A stretch of DNA of 64,000 nucleotides from Georgenia faecalis (GCF_003710105.1 NZ_CP033325.1:310001-374000), one strand, 5' to 3'; counted from the stretch's first letter, positions 38,001-52,815 are shown. A program made the numbers and translations. The notes: generated by a model from the sequence alone, not told the origin.

Positions 38001-38936
38001 TTCGCCTCCCCGGGCATCGGCTCCTACGAGGACACCCTCGCGACCGCGGCGGCGATGAACCGCCTCGGTCAGGCTTCGGTGGAGGCCGGGTTCGAGAAGT
38101 TCTTCGGCCACAACCACGCCGTCGAGTTCACCACCATGTACGACCACATGGGTGAGCACGGCAGTGAGCGGCTGTCGGCGTGGGAGATCCTCGTCGAGGA
38201 GACCGACCCGGAGTTCGTGACCTTCCAGCTGGACGTGGCCTGGGCCGCGGACGCCGGTGTCGACGTGCCCGCTCTGATCGAGGAGTACGGGGACCGGATC
38301 GAGCTGCTCCACGTCAAGGACGCCACGAACCTCGGTGGTGAGGGCAACCCCGTCTTCACCAACCTCGGTGAGGGTGATGTCGACCTGCAGGGCATCCTGG
38401 CCGCGGCGCAGGAGCACGCCGAGATCGCGTACTACGTCCTCGAGCTCGACCGCGCCGCCAACGGCGAGGAGTTCGTGACGACCGGCTTCGAGTACCTCAC
38501 CGGCCTGGAGGCCGGCGAGCCCGGTACGCCTGGTGAGCCCGGCGAGCCTGGTACGCCTGGCGAGCCCGGTACGCCTGGCGAGCCCGGCCAGCCCGGTACG
38601 CCTGGTGAGCCCGGCGAGCCTAGTACGCCTGGCGAGCCCGGTACGCCTGGCGAGCCCGGCCAGCCCGGTACGCCTGGCGAGCCCGGTCAGCCGGGTGCGC
38701 CTGGTGAGCCCGGCGAGCCTGGTACGCCTGGTGAGCCCGGTGCGCCTGGTGGCCCGGACGACGGCCGCGGTGACGTGGACGAGCGTGACGACACCCCGCC
38801 TGCGGGTGGGTCCGGTCGCCCCGGCGGCACGCTGCCCGACACCGGTGTGGAGCTCGGTCTCCTCGCCGGGGCCCTGCTCCTGGCGGTGGCCGGCGGCCTC
38901 ACGCTGCGGATGCGTCGGGTGACGCTCGGTAGCTGA
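35022..38936 (+). CDS. Surface-anchored sugar dehydrogenase-PKD-isomerase fusion
   Basis: A 1304-residue exported protein. Order: signal peptide (1-34), glucose/sorbosone-dehydrogenase-like propeller (about 60-563; [11 protein letters not shown] and [23 protein letters not shown]), PKD (568-656), an unassigned beta domain (657-768), CBM6-like domain (769-887), sugar isomerase/epimerase TIM barrel (901-1164), collagen-like G-x-x repeats (1167-1247), LPDTG (1271-1275), membrane helix and basic tail. The barrel keeps likely metal ligands: Glu in GHNHAVEF, Asp in QLDVAW, His in LLHVKD, Glu in YVLELD. GTG 35022 is used because AAGGAGG precedes it and the signal peptide starts there. Unlike its two paralogues it lacks ThuA. 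It likely oxidises and rearranges sugars on the cell surface (inference). Confidence 0.85.
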   Translation: MVRRSGVGRWSTRGAAAVLSAALVLPMTMSGAYAHPGHAAEPAQAAPQADVSAAEAATDWNNYEKILLTKNTGEPIDLAVMPDSTVLHTARNGIVRLTDPTTGQTSQVAQLDVYANSEDGLQGVALDPDFEENGWVYLVYAPRVMSGTSPTGVAYPETTPAGAAPERLPEGADPATYWNQWLGYNVLSRFQWDDETSTLDLASEQQIIKVDAQRGQCCHVGADMAFDGDGNLYLSSGDNTPAGTPGANGYAPNNNAPGMNPGLDSRRGAGNTNDLRGKILRINVLDEIAPDAEPGPGSTYTIPAGNLFDSDEYDPELVREEVYAMGLRNPFRIDYDVESGALVWGDYGPDAGAADPQRGPMGYVEWQLTTEPMNGGWPFCHGPNDGGAYNEWDFANGTAGEFFDCAAGPVNNSTWNTGLDQLPPVTEPQVYYGDAVGEQPHDEFIEFSTSRGQAPMGGPIFRYDAENDSEAQFPEHWDGKAFFAEFSMDYVAAISLDELSSDGVVTEVENFLPNEHLETVSQPIWDNVMDMEFGPDGSLYVLEYGDGFFRQNPDAGLYRVDYAEGNKTPQGYVTANPISSSDAPLEVEFDASASRDPEGEALTYEWDFEGTGEFVAGGATASYTYDALGQYNVTLRVTDAAGKFGLATVRVTVGNTAPEISVDVPNGAFFSWGDAIPVTVSVADAEDGNEPVCNRINWTFGLGHNEHAHPEVSGRGCEFTIQTNESAQEHGEGEKLYGTLVVTYADEPQGDVPATTGEATLILKPAEQQAEWFDSAEGIEVVADESAQAQGKVASFDAGDWFAFTPMSFHDAATDEAVNTVTARASGEGTLSLRWDDPAAEPFAEAVFGAGDGWQDVEAAFSSVPEGSGTVYVTSTGGLEVDALTFSATDVTVPSEPIHVPVEQVSIGMFSLINWVGEAGLPDVFARLAEIGFENVEPFGSNFTGYTAEEFRAMTDDLGLRVPSSHYNTDEATFDETLAFVETLGQEYVGSGGFASPGIGSYEDTLATAAAMNRLGQASVEAGFEKFFGHNHAVEFTTMYDHMGEHGSERLSAWEILVEETDPEFVTFQLDVAWAADAGVDVPALIEEYGDRIELLHVKDATNLGGEGNPVFTNLGEGDVDLQGILAAAQEHAEIAYYVLELDRAANGEEFVTTGFEYLTGLEAGEPGTPGEPGEPGTPGEPGTPGEPGQPGTPGEPGEPSTPGEPGTPGEPGQPGTPGEPGQPGAPGEPGEPGTPGEPGAPGGPDDGRGDVDERDDTPPAGGSGRPGGTLPDTGVELGLLAGALLLAVAGGLTLRMRRVTLGS

Positions 38937-38949
38937 CGGGCATGACACG

Positions 38950-38987
38950 AGGGCCCCTGGTCCGGCTCCGGCCGGACCAGGGGCCCT
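38950..38987 (+). terminator. Intrinsic terminator, copy 1
   Basis: A 16-bp perfect stem (AGGGCCCCTGGTCCGG and complement) with a TTT run after it. An almost identical terminator follows the paralogous gene at 52416-52453. From 38988 to 39233 no gene is seen. Confidence 0.9.
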
Positions 38988-39233
38988 TTCTCGTCCGCGC
39001 CGTACGGCCGCTGGGAGTGCCGTCCACGGCGTGGGTCCCCTGTCGACCGGAGTCCTCCGGGCGTGCGTCGTTGAGCCAGCGCCGCGTGCCGAGACGTGGC
39101 TCGGTGGGGCCGGCGCGGCCGACGGTGCGGCGCCACCCTGACGGAGGGGTGGTCTCCGCTCCGACGGGGGCGTGCTCGAGGCCTGTCTCTCCCAGCTGCG
39201 CCGGAGGGAGCGGCTCCCCGCCCCGGGCCATGC

Positions 39234-40433
39234 TCAGGCGAGCATGGCCTCGACGGCGTCCGGGGACAGGACGTGCTCGATGGCCATGGTGCTCGCACCC
39301 AGCACGGCGGCGCGGCCGGCGGTGCGGGAGTCGACGATCTTGAGGTGCTGCGTCGCCAGGGGCAGGGAGTCCTGGTAGACGACCTCACGGATGCCGGCGA
39401 TGAGCTGCTCGCCGGCGTCGGCGAGCATGCCGCCGACGACGATGATCGAGGGGTTGAGGAGGTTGACGCACCCCGCGAGCACGCCACCGATGTCGCGGCC
39501 GGCCTGGCGCACCGCCCGAGTGGCCTGGAGGTCGCCGGTGCGCACGAGGTCGACGACGTCGCGCGTCGAGTGGGCCTCGACGCCGTGCACCTGAAGGGCC
39601 GCCGCAACGGCGCTGCCGCTGGCGACCGCCTCGAGGCAGCCGATGTTGCCGCACCGGCAGGGCAGGCGGGGGCCTTCGCGCACGGCGATGTGACCGAGGT
39701 CGCCGGCGGCGCCGCGGGACCCGCGGCGCAGGGCGCCGTCGCTGATGATCCCGGACCCGATCCCCGTGGCGACCTTGACGAAGAGGAGGTCCATCTCCTC
39801 CGGCCAGACCGCGGCGCGTTCGCCGAGTGCCATGAGGTTGACGTCGTTGTCGACGAGGACGGGGGCGTCGAGGGCACACCCTAGGTGGCCGGGGACGTCG
39901 TAGCCGTCCCACCCCGGCATGATCGGCGGGTTCACGGGCCGCCCGGTCCGGTGCTCGACCGGGCCGGGCACGCCGACGCCGACGCCCGCGAGGTCCTCGA
40001 TCTGGCGGCCCGTCTCGGCGAGCAGGGCGCGGCCCCACGCCACGACGGCGGGGAGGACGACGTCGGGGCCGTCGGCGATGACGAGGGGCTCATCGCTCTC
40101 CGCGAGCACCGTCCCGGAGAGATCGGTGACCGCCATGCGCGCGTGGACGGCGCCGAGGTCGACGGCGAGCACCACCTTGGCGGAGGGGTTGAACACGAAG
40201 GTCGCCGGGGGGCGCCCGCCCGTGGACAGCGCGGAGCCGCCGGGGGAGACGAGGTCCGTGGCGAGCAGCTGCTCCAGCCGAACGGTGATGGTGGAGCGGG
40301 CCTGGCCGGTGTGTGCGGCGATGTCGGACTTGGTGCGCGGCAGGCCGTCCCGCAGCAGCTGCAGCACCTCGCCTGCCCCGGCACGCTCTCGCAGAGACGT
40401 TGTCACTCCCACGGGGCACATTAAACGCCTCAT
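39234..40433 (-). CDS. ROK-family transcriptional repressor
   Basis: A 399-residue regulator with an N-terminal winged helix (about 20-75; TKSDIAAHTGQARSTITVRLEQL) and a ROK domain. The zinc motif is CRCGNIGCLEAVASG, after DLGHIAVREG; AVDLGAVHARMAV is the ATP-site-like strand. It is divergent from the ABC importer operon across a roughly 100-bp gap and very likely controls it and perhaps the nearby surface-protein genes. The start at 40433 has a poor ribosome binding site; ATG 40421 is an alternative. The effector is unknown but is presumably a sugar or sugar acid handled by this locus. Confidence 0.88.
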   Translation of the reverse strand: MRRLMCPVGVTTSLRERAGAGEVLQLLRDGLPRTKSDIAAHTGQARSTITVRLEQLLATDLVSPGGSALSTGGRPPATFVFNPSAKVVLAVDLGAVHARMAVTDLSGTVLAESDEPLVIADGPDVVLPAVVAWGRALLAETGRQIEDLAGVGVGVPGPVEHRTGRPVNPPIMPGWDGYDVPGHLGCALDAPVLVDNDVNLMALGERAAVWPEEMDLLFVKVATGIGSGIISDGALRRGSRGAAGDLGHIAVREGPRLPCRCGNIGCLEAVASGSAVAAALQVHGVEAHSTRDVVDLVRTGDLQATRAVRQAGRDIGGVLAGCVNLLNPSIIVVGGMLADAGEQLIAGIREVVYQDSLPLATQHLKIVDSRTAGRAAVLGASTMAIEHVLSPDAVEAMLA

Positions 40434-40532
40434 TCCAGGTCTCTCTGCGCCGGTTGAGGCCGATCAGGACCATCGTATCGATCTTCGACATACTTCTTGC
40501 CGAAAGTCGACAAAAGGTGGTTTGATGGCGTC
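40434..40532. promoter_or_regulatory. Divergent control region, ROK repressor and ABC importer
   Basis: It contains two direct copies of TCGACA (40485-40490 and 40507-40512), with TACTTCTTGCCGAAAGT between them. The 8-mer TACTTCTT is also found at 34778-34785, upstream of the gene at 35022. The ROK operator is probably here, but no clean inverted repeat was identified. Confidence 0.4.
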
Positions 40533-42053
40533 ATGGTTGATGGAGACCCTGGAGCGGTGCTGCTCCAGATGAAACAGATCGTCAAGGTGTTCCCCGGAGC
40601 GCGGGCGCTCGACGGCGTGGACCTCGATGTGCGCGCCGGAGAGGTGCACTGCCTCCTCGGGCAGAACGGCGCGGGCAAGTCCACCCTGATCAAGGTTCTC
40701 GCCGGTGCCCACCAGCCCGACGAGGGCGAGATCCTGTGGGACGGCACCGCCGTGACGATCGCGAACCCGGTCGCCGCGCTCAAGATCGGCGTCGCGACGA
40801 TGTACCAGGAGCTCGACGTCGTCGACGGGCTCAGCGTCGCGGAGAACGTCTACCTGGGCCACGAGCTCGCCACCGGCGGGCTGCTCCAGCGCCGCGAGGC
40901 GCACCGCCGGACGCGGGAGATCCTCGGCCGGCTCGGTCACCCCGAGATCTCGCCCAGCCGCGAGGTGGGCCGGCTCTCCGCCGCCGGCAAGCAGGTGGTG
41001 AGCATGGCGCGCGCGCTGTCCCACGACGCCAAGGTCATCGTCATGGACGAGCCCTCCGCCGTCCTCGACTCCGAGGAGGTCGCCAACCTCTTCCGGGTGG
41101 TCCGCGCGCTCACCGCCGAGGGCGTGGCCATCGTCTACATCTCCCACCGCCTCGAGGAGATCCGCGAGATCGGCGACCGGATCACCGTCCTCAAGGACGG
41201 GCGCACCGTCGCCTCGGGGCTGCCGGTGGCCGACACCCCCACCAGCGAGCTCATCCGCCTCATGACCGGCCGTGCGGTGGACACCGGCCTCGGGGGCGAG
41301 CGCGCGCCCATCCAGGACGCCGAGCCGGTGCTCGAGGTCGAGAACCTCTCCCTCGCCGGTGTCTTCTCCGACGTCTCCTTCGTCGTGCGTCCGGGCGAGG
41401 TGGTCGGCCTCGCCGGCCTCGTCGGCGCCGGGCGCTCGGAGATCCTCGAGACCGTCTACGGCGCCCGCAAGGCGAGCGCCGGCACGGTCCGGGTCCAGGG
41501 CAAGCACCTGCGCCCCGGCTCGGTCCCTGCGGCCGTCGGCGCCGGTATCGGGCTCGCCCCCGAGGAGCGCAAGAGCCAGGGACTGCTCCTGGAGGAGCCC
41601 GTCTACCGCAACATCACGCTGTCGACCTTCGCGCGGTTCGCGCGGTCCGGCTTCCTCCAGGAGCGCGCGGAGCGGCAGGCCGCCGACGAGCAGATCGCCG
41701 CCCTGCACCTCGTCCCCGCCAACAGCGAGCGCCAGGTGCGCACGCTGTCCGGCGGCAACCAGCAGAAGGCGATGCTCGCCCGCTGGCTCGTCCATGGCTG
41801 CTCGGTCCTCCTCCTCGACGAGCCCACCCGCGGTGTGGACGTCGGGGCCCGGGCCGAGATCTACGCCCTCATCCGGCAGCTCGCCGCCCAGGGGGCGGCC
41901 ATCGTCGTCGTGTCCAGCGAGATCGAGGAGGTCCTCGGGCTGTCCGACGAGGTCCTCGTCATCGCCGAAGGACGCGTGGTCCACCGCGGACCCGCCCAGC
42001 AGATCGACGAGCACGGCGTGCTCGACCTCGTCATGGAAGGAACCCTCGCATGA
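40533..42053 (+). CDS. Ribose-type sugar ABC importer, ATPase (system 1)
   Basis: A 506-residue double-ATPase of the RbsA/XylG/MglA class. The first domain has Walker A GQNGAGKST, a weakened signature (LSAAGKQ) and VIVMDEPSAVLD. The second has a degenerate Walker A (GLVGAGRSE), signature LSGGNQQK and LLLDEPTRGVD, the normal asymmetry of this class. It drives import of a sugar through the next gene's permease. ATG 40533 is chosen; the AAAAGGTGG ribosome site is 12 nt upstream, a little far. The stop overlaps the permease start (ATGA). Start of the operon 40533-46535. Confidence 0.93.
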   Translation: MVDGDPGAVLLQMKQIVKVFPGARALDGVDLDVRAGEVHCLLGQNGAGKSTLIKVLAGAHQPDEGEILWDGTAVTIANPVAALKIGVATMYQELDVVDGLSVAENVYLGHELATGGLLQRREAHRRTREILGRLGHPEISPSREVGRLSAAGKQVVSMARALSHDAKVIVMDEPSAVLDSEEVANLFRVVRALTAEGVAIVYISHRLEEIREIGDRITVLKDGRTVASGLPVADTPTSELIRLMTGRAVDTGLGGERAPIQDAEPVLEVENLSLAGVFSDVSFVVRPGEVVGLAGLVGAGRSEILETVYGARKASAGTVRVQGKHLRPGSVPAAVGAGIGLAPEERKSQGLLLEEPVYRNITLSTFARFARSGFLQERAERQAADEQIAALHLVPANSERQVRTLSGGNQQKAMLARWLVHGCSVLLLDEPTRGVDVGARAEIYALIRQLAAQGAAIVVVSSEIEEVLGLSDEVLVIAEGRVVHRGPAQQIDEHGVLDLVMEGTLA

Positions 42054-43168
42054 GTGAGAACACCGTGGGCGGCACCGCTGCCGCGGGGCCGGCCGACCCC
42101 GCGCTGCCGCCCACCAACCGGGACGTCATGCCCGGTTCGCACACCCGTGGACCCGACAACGAGGGGTCGGGGAAGAAGAGCGCGTCCGCGCCGTCCGCCC
42201 TCCGGCGGCTCGGCGGCGGCACGGGAGTGGCGCGCAACGCCGGGCTCGTCATCGCGCTCGTGCTCCTGTGCATCGTCGGCTTCGTCACGGCGGGGGACCG
42301 GTTCCTCAGCACGGACAACATCACGACGATCCTCGCCTCTGCCGCGACGCTGGGCATCATCAGCATCGGGATGACCTTCGTCATCACCGGCGGTGGGATC
42401 GACCTCTCGGTCGGCTCCGTCCTCGGCCTGGCAACGGTGTGGGCGACCACCTTGGCCACCCAGACCATGGCCGCGGACACGCACTGGATCATCATGGTCT
42501 TCACCGCGATGGCGGTCGGCGCCGTCGCCGGCCTCATCAACGGCGCGATCGTCGCCTACGGCCGCGTGGTCTCCTTCATCGCGACCCTCGCCATGCTCAT
42601 CGGCGCGCGCGGCCTCGCGGAGATCATCTCGAACCGGCAGACCCAGCTCGTCACCGTCCAGCCGTTCCTCGACACGTTCCGCGCCGACATCCTCGGCCTG
42701 CCCGTCACCGTCTGGATGTTCATCATCGTGGCCATCGCCGGCTGGGTGCTGCTCAACCGGACGACGTTCGGCCGCCGCACCATCGCCGTCGGCGGCAACC
42801 CCGAGGCCGCCCGCCTGGCCGGCATCAAGGTCAAGCGCCACATGATGTACCTCTTCACGCTCGCCGGCCTCACGGTCGGCATCGCGGCCGTGACGATGAT
42901 GGCCCGCACGCGTTCCGGATCCTCGACCAACGGCACGCTCTACGAGCTCGACGCGATCGCGGCGGTCGTCGTGGGCGGGACGCTCCTCATCGGCGGCCGG
43001 GGCACCATCCTCGGCACCGTCTTCGGTGTTCTCATCTTTCAGACGCTCACCAACATCTTCGTCCTCAACAACCTCTCCACCTCGGCGCAGGCGATCACCA
43101 AGGGCGTCATCCTCGTGGCCGCGGTGCTCCTGCAGCAGCGCTTCGCCTCGCGCGCCCGAAGCAGTTAG
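42050..43168 (+). CDS. Ribose-type sugar ABC importer, permease (system 1)
   Basis: A 372-residue membrane protein of the RbsC family (BPD_transp_2). An extended hydrophilic N-terminus of about 60 residues precedes roughly nine membrane helices. The family signature GGGIDLSVGSVLGLATV is present, as are GGNPEAARLAGIKV and VVGGTLLIGGRGTILGTVFG. Only one permease gene exists in this operon, so it presumably works as a homodimer, in contrast to the second importer with two. The start overlaps the ATPase stop. It is followed by a hairpin at 43174 and then the binding protein. Confidence 0.92.
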   Translation: MSENTVGGTAAAGPADPALPPTNRDVMPGSHTRGPDNEGSGKKSASAPSALRRLGGGTGVARNAGLVIALVLLCIVGFVTAGDRFLSTDNITTILASAATLGIISIGMTFVITGGGIDLSVGSVLGLATVWATTLATQTMAADTHWIIMVFTAMAVGAVAGLINGAIVAYGRVVSFIATLAMLIGARGLAEIISNRQTQLVTVQPFLDTFRADILGLPVTVWMFIIVAIAGWVLLNRTTFGRRTIAVGGNPEAARLAGIKVKRHMMYLFTLAGLTVGIAAVTMMARTRSGSSTNGTLYELDAIAAVVVGGTLLIGGRGTILGTVFGVLIFQTLTNIFVLNNLSTSAQAITKGVILVAAVLLQQRFASRARSS

Positions 43169-43173
43169 CCGTC

Positions 43174-43205
43174 CCGGGCGTCCGGCGCCGACGTCGGACG
43201 CCCGG
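43174..43205 (+). terminator. Intra-operon hairpin between permease and binding protein
   Basis: CCGGGCGTCCG pairs with CGGACGCCCGG (11 bp) around a 10-nt loop. No T-run; it may stabilise the downstream mRNA so that more binding protein is made, or partly terminate. Confidence 0.45.
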
Positions 43206-43279
43206 TAGACGGCACCACCCCTAGACCGCACCACCCGCACCACCGCCGCACCCCCCACCCCGTTCAAGGAGGAACACCC

Positions 43280-44335
43280 ATGACCGCGAGCACCATGCGT
43301 CGCCGGTTCACCGTCGCCGCCGGCATCAGCGTCGCCGCCCTCACCCTGGCCGCCTGCACCGGCAACACCCCGGAGGAGGTGGCGACGGACAGCGACATGC
43401 AGAGCGCCGCCCCCGCCGCGGGCGGGAACGACGAGGAGGGGGAGACCGTCACCATCGGGTTCTCCGCCCCCGCCGCCGACCACGGCTGGATGGGCGCGAT
43501 GACCACGCAGGCGGTGGACGAGGCCGCCGAGTACGGCGACGTCGAGCTCCTCGTCGCCGAGGGCACCAACGACGTCAACCTCCAGATCAGCCAGATGGAG
43601 ACGTTCATCAACGACGGCGTCGACGCCATCGTCGTCGTTCCCTTCGACGGCGCGGCGCTCACCGGCGTGGCCCTCGAGGCCATGGAGGCGGGGATACCCG
43701 TCATCAACGTCGACCGCGAGTTCTCCGACCCCAACGCCGCCCGCGTCACCATCCTCGGTGACAACTACGGCATGGGCGTCAGCGCCGGCGAGTTCATCTG
43801 CGAGCAGCTCGGCGACCAGCCCGACGCCGTCGTCGCCGAGATCGCCGGCATCGACAACCTGCCCCTCACGCAGGACCGCAGCCAGGGCTTCGCGGACGCG
43901 CTGTCCGAGTGCGGCCTCGACGTCGACAACCGCGTCGCCGCCGACTTCACCGTCCAGGGCGGGGAGTCGGCCACGGCCAACCTCCTCCAGGCCGCGCCCG
44001 AGATCCATGCCATCTGGAACCACGACGACGACCAGGGCGTCGGCGTCCTGTCGGCCATCGACAACGCCGGCCGCGACGAGTTCATCCTCGTCGGCGGCGC
44101 CGGCTCGGCGAACATGATGCGCGAGATCGAGTCCGGCGAGTCCGTCGTCCAGGCGACGGTCGTCTACCCGGCCACCCAGGCGGCCGACGGTATCCGCATC
44201 GCCCGCCTGCTCGCCCAGGGCAACGCGATGAGCGACCTCGTCGAGGTCGAGGTGCCCCGCACCATCCAGCTGTTCGCCCCCGTGGTCACCGCCGACAACG
44301 TCGAGCAGTACCTCCCGCACGCCTTCGAGTCCTGA
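43280..44335 (+). CDS. Sugar-binding lipoprotein (system 1)
   Basis: A 351-residue periplasmic-type binding protein. The lipobox is LAAC (Cys at about residue 26), after a short signal sequence; a Gly/Glu-rich linker follows. The type I sugar-binding fold is recognised from VTIGFSAPAADHGWMGAM, ISQMETFINDGVDAIVVVPFDG and GIPVINVDREFSD. It captures a sugar outside the cell and delivers it to the permease. AAGGAGG precedes the ATG. The ligand is unknown; the context suggests an oxidised or rare sugar rather than ribose itself. Confidence 0.92.
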   Translation: MTASTMRRRFTVAAGISVAALTLAACTGNTPEEVATDSDMQSAAPAAGGNDEEGETVTIGFSAPAADHGWMGAMTTQAVDEAAEYGDVELLVAEGTNDVNLQISQMETFINDGVDAIVVVPFDGAALTGVALEAMEAGIPVINVDREFSDPNAARVTILGDNYGMGVSAGEFICEQLGDQPDAVVAEIAGIDNLPLTQDRSQGFADALSECGLDVDNRVAADFTVQGGESATANLLQAAPEIHAIWNHDDDQGVGVLSAIDNAGRDEFILVGGAGSANMMREIESGESVVQATVVYPATQAADGIRIARLLAQGNAMSDLVEVEVPRTIQLFAPVVTADNVEQYLPHAFES

Positions 44336-44348
44336 GCCGGGGAGCACG

Positions 44349-45527
44349 ATGACTGGCACGAACGCGCCGCTGCGCGTGGCGATGATCGGGTACGCCTTCA
44401 TGGGGCGGGCCCACTCCCAGGCGTGGCACACCGCGCCGCGCTTCTTCGACCTGGCACGCCGGCCTGAGACGGCCGTGCTCGTCGGGCGGAGCAGCGCGAG
44501 CGTCACCGAGGCGGCCCACCGACTGGGGTGGGCCGAGGCCGCGACCGACTGGCGGGAGGTGGTCGCCCGGGACGACATCGACCTCGTCGACATCTGCACG
44601 CCGGGGGACACCCACGCGGAGATCGCCATCGCAGCGCTGGCGGCCGGTAAGCACGTCCTCGTCGAGAAGCCGATGGCCAACACGTTGGCCGAGGCCGAGT
44701 CGATGGCCGCGGCGGCCCGGGCCGCCGCGGCCGCCCGCGTGCGCGCGATGGTCGGCTTCACCTACCGTCGGGTCCCCGCCGTCCGGCTCGCCCGCGAGCT
44801 CGTGGCGGAGGGCCGGATCGGGGAGGTCCGGCAGGTGCGCGCCCAGTACCTGCAGGACTGGCTGGCCGACGCCGAGGCCCCGCTGTCCTGGCGGCTCGAC
44901 AAGGAGAAGGCGGGGTCGGGGGCGCTCGGCGACATCGGCGCCCACATCGTCGACCTCACCCACTTCATCACCGGCGAGACGGTCACCGGGGTCAGCGGGA
45001 CGCTCGACACGTTCGTCAACGAGCGCCCGGTCGCGGAGAGCTTCTCCGGCCTGCACGGCAGCGGGGGCACCGAGCGTGGCCCCGTGACTGTCGACGACGC
45101 CGCGGTGTTCTTCGGCCGCCTCACCGGCGGCGCCCCGGCCGTCTTCGAGGCCTCCCGCGTGGCGTGGGGCCGCAAGAACGCCATGCGGATCGAGATCTCC
45201 GGTTCGCTCGGGTCGCTGGCCTTCGACTTCGAGGAGATGAACGTCCTCCACCTCTTCGACGCGACGGAGGAGTCCCGCACCGCCGGGTTCCGGCGGATCC
45301 TCGTCACGGAGCCGGACCACCCGTACATCGAGCACTGGTGGCCCGCCGGTCACGGGCTGGGCTACGAGCACGGGTTCACCCACCAGGTCGTCGACCTCGT
45401 CACGGCGATCGCCGACGGCACCCAGCCCGAGCCCTCGTTCGACGACGGCCTGGCCGTCCAGCGCGTCCTCGACGCCGTCGAGCGTTCGGCGGCCAACCAC
45501 AGCACGTACACCCCGTTGGGAGACTGA
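44349..45527 (+). CDS. Gfo/Idh/MocA-family oxidoreductase
   Basis: A 392-residue NAD(P)-dependent sugar dehydrogenase. The Rossmann N-terminus is VAMIGYAFMGRAHSQAW, the family Lys lies in HVLVEKPMANTLAEA, and the C-terminal alpha/beta domain holds GALGDIGAHIVDLTHFITGE. Members oxidise or reduce carbon 3 or other positions of sugars, including steps in 3-keto-sugar pathways. It lies 13 bp after the binding-protein gene and 3 bp before the isomerase gene, clearly in one operon. Cytosolic. The direction of reaction and substrate are not known; context favours handling an imported keto-sugar. Confidence 0.93.
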   Translation: MTGTNAPLRVAMIGYAFMGRAHSQAWHTAPRFFDLARRPETAVLVGRSSASVTEAAHRLGWAEAATDWREVVARDDIDLVDICTPGDTHAEIAIAALAAGKHVLVEKPMANTLAEAESMAAAARAAAAARVRAMVGFTYRRVPAVRLARELVAEGRIGEVRQVRAQYLQDWLADAEAPLSWRLDKEKAGSGALGDIGAHIVDLTHFITGETVTGVSGTLDTFVNERPVAESFSGLHGSGGTERGPVTVDDAAVFFGRLTGGAPAVFEASRVAWGRKNAMRIEISGSLGSLAFDFEEMNVLHLFDATEESRTAGFRRILVTEPDHPYIEHWWPAGHGLGYEHGFTHQVVDLVTAIADGTQPEPSFDDGLAVQRVLDAVERSAANHSTYTPLGD

Positions 45528-45530
45528 CAG

Positions 45531-46535
45531 ATGGCACGACCCGTCACCCTGTTCACCGGCCAGTGGGCCGACCTGCCGCTCGAGGAGGTGGCCCGCCTCG
45601 CCTCCGGGTGGGGCTACGACGGCCTGGAGATCGCCTGCTGGGGCGACCACCTCGACCCCTGGCGGGGCGCCGAGGACGACGCCTACATCCAGGGCAAGCT
45701 CGACCTGCTCGAGCGGTACGGGCTCCAGGTCCACGCCATCTCCAACCACCTCAAGGGGCAGGCGGTCTGCGACGACCCGATCGACGAGCGGCATCACGCG
45801 ATGCTCTCCGACCGGGTGTGGGGCGATGGCGACGCCGAGGGCGTGCGCCAGCGCGCGGCCGAGGAGATGAAGCTGACGGCCCGCACGGCCGCGCGGCTCG
45901 GGGTGAAGACCGTCGTCGGTTTCACCGGGTCGGCCATCTGGAAGTACGTCGCGATGTTCCCGCCGGTCTCGGAGGAGCTCGTCGAGGCCGGGTACCGGGA
46001 CTTCGCCGACCGGTGGAACCCCATCCTCGACGTCTTCGACGAGGTGGGCGTGCGGTTCGCCCACGAGGTGCACCCCAGCGAGATCGCCTACGACTACTGG
46101 ACCACCGTGCGCACCCTCGAGGCGATCGGGCACCGGGAGGCCTTCGGCCTCAACTGGGACCCGTCGCACTTCGTGTGGCAGGACCTCGACCCCGTGGGGT
46201 TCATGTGGGACTTCAAGGACCGGATCTACCACGTGGACTGCAAGGACGCGAAGCGCCGGGTGGGCAACGGCCGCAACGGCCGGATGGGCTCGCACCTGCC
46301 GTGGGCCGACCCCCGCCGCGGCTGGGACTTCGTCTCCACCGGGCACGGCGACGTCCCGTGGGAGGACTCCTTCCGGATGCTCAACACCATCGGCTACGAG
46401 GGCCCCATCTCCATCGAGTGGGAGGACGCCGGCATGGACCGCCTCGTCGGGGCGCCCCAGGCCCTGGAGTTCGTGCGCTCGCTGGCGTTCGACCCGCCGT
46501 CGGCGGCCTTCGACGCCGCGTTCGCCAGCCGGTGA
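45531..46535 (+). CDS. Sugar phosphate isomerase/epimerase family protein
   Basis: A 334-residue TIM-barrel protein of the AP-endonuclease-2/xylose-isomerase-like superfamily, without signal peptide. Predicted metal ligands are Glu in [12 protein letters not shown], Asp/His in [10 protein letters not shown], His in [10 protein letters not shown] and Glu in SIEWEDAG. Related proteins act with Gfo/Idh/MocA partners in breaking down inositols, keto-sugars or C-glycosides. It starts 3 bp after the oxidoreductase stop. It is the last gene of the operon; a terminator follows. Confidence 0.88.
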   Translation: MARPVTLFTGQWADLPLEEVARLASGWGYDGLEIACWGDHLDPWRGAEDDAYIQGKLDLLERYGLQVHAISNHLKGQAVCDDPIDERHHAMLSDRVWGDGDAEGVRQRAAEEMKLTARTAARLGVKTVVGFTGSAIWKYVAMFPPVSEELVEAGYRDFADRWNPILDVFDEVGVRFAHEVHPSEIAYDYWTTVRTLEAIGHREAFGLNWDPSHFVWQDLDPVGFMWDFKDRIYHVDCKDAKRRVGNGRNGRMGSHLPWADPRRGWDFVSTGHGDVPWEDSFRMLNTIGYEGPISIEWEDAGMDRLVGAPQALEFVRSLAFDPPSAAFDAAFASR

Positions 46536-46556
46536 CCACCGCACAGTGACCCCCGC

Positions 46557-46601
46557 CCCGTGACGGTCGCCGGCGCTCCGGCCCGGTGACCGTCACGGGG
46601 T
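46557..46601 (+). terminator. Terminator of ABC importer operon 1
   Basis: CCCCGTGACGGTC pairs perfectly with GACCGTCACGGGG (13 bp) around a GC-rich loop, 21 bp after the last stop. Confidence 0.75.
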
Positions 46602-46720
46602 ACCGCTGACTTCCCCACCCGCCCATCCCGCGGCCGGCACCCACCGGCCGCCGCACCGAGAGAGGAGAACGAGAGAACCAACCGGTGCTCCACCTTGTTC
46701 ACGAATCAAAGGAGATCTTC

Positions 46721-52402
<5,682 letters not shown>

Positions 52403-52415
52403 CCCTGCACGCACG

Positions 52416-52453
52416 AGGGCCCCTGGTCCGGCTCCGGCCGGACCGGGGGCCCT
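52416..52453 (+). terminator. Intrinsic terminator, copy 2
   Basis: Almost the same 16-bp stem as at 38950-38987 (one wobble pair), here extendable by GCACGA/TTGTGC. Its likeness shows that the duplicated unit of the two surface genes included the terminator. Confidence 0.88.
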
Positions 52454-52482
52454 TGTGCGCCGGGGCACCTGGCGGCGTGCGC

Positions 52483-52533
52483 GTCGCCGGAAGTAGCCAG
52501 TCGCCGGAAGTAGCCAGTCGCCGAAAGTAGCCA
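52483..52533. repeat. Three 17-bp tandem repeats upstream of ABC operon 2
   Basis: GTCGCCGGAAGTAGCCA twice, then a copy with GAAAG instead of GGAAG. The array lies between a terminator and the promoter at 52568, where a regulator could bind several times. The rest of the 514-bp gap (52403-52916) holds the promoter and a short open frame. Confidence 0.8.
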
Positions 52534-52567
52534 AGAGTCGCGAACGCAGGCAGGACGCGCGCATTCC

Positions 52568-52597
52568 TTGACGGCGCTCACTGCCCGACTGTTACCT
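52568..52597 (+). promoter_or_regulatory. Promoter of ABC operon 2
   Basis: TTGACG (52568-52573), 18-bp spacer, TTACCT (52592-52597). It is about 35 bp after the triple repeat and gives a roughly 300-nt leader before the ATPase GTG. Confidence 0.6.
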
Positions 52598-52815
52598 TCG
52601 TCACATACATCATCACCGGCCTGGGGCAGCGCTGCGCCAGGTGGCGGAAGCCACTGTCCTGCCGGGATCGCGACTGCTCGCCAGCCCTCATCACGGGCGC
52701 CCGGGCGGTCGAGGTGCCCTTCCCACCTCGCTGGGCGCCGCGGCTTCGTAGAACCAGCAGAGACGGTGAACCGCAGGTCCACCGGCCCGCGTCACGTTGT
52801 CGAAGGAGATGTCTC

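Noticed and set aside
38517-38760. CRISPR-like array
   Set aside because: The repeats are short, contiguous and in frame, coding collagen-like G-x-x triplets without spacers.
35034-38948. A 1304-codon minus-strand frame
   Set aside because: Shadow of the surface sugar protein; the repeated Arg/Thr/Leu part mirrors the collagen-like repeat.
52483-52533. CRISPR remnant
   Set aside because: Three 17-bp units directly abut each other with no spacers, and no cas genes are present.
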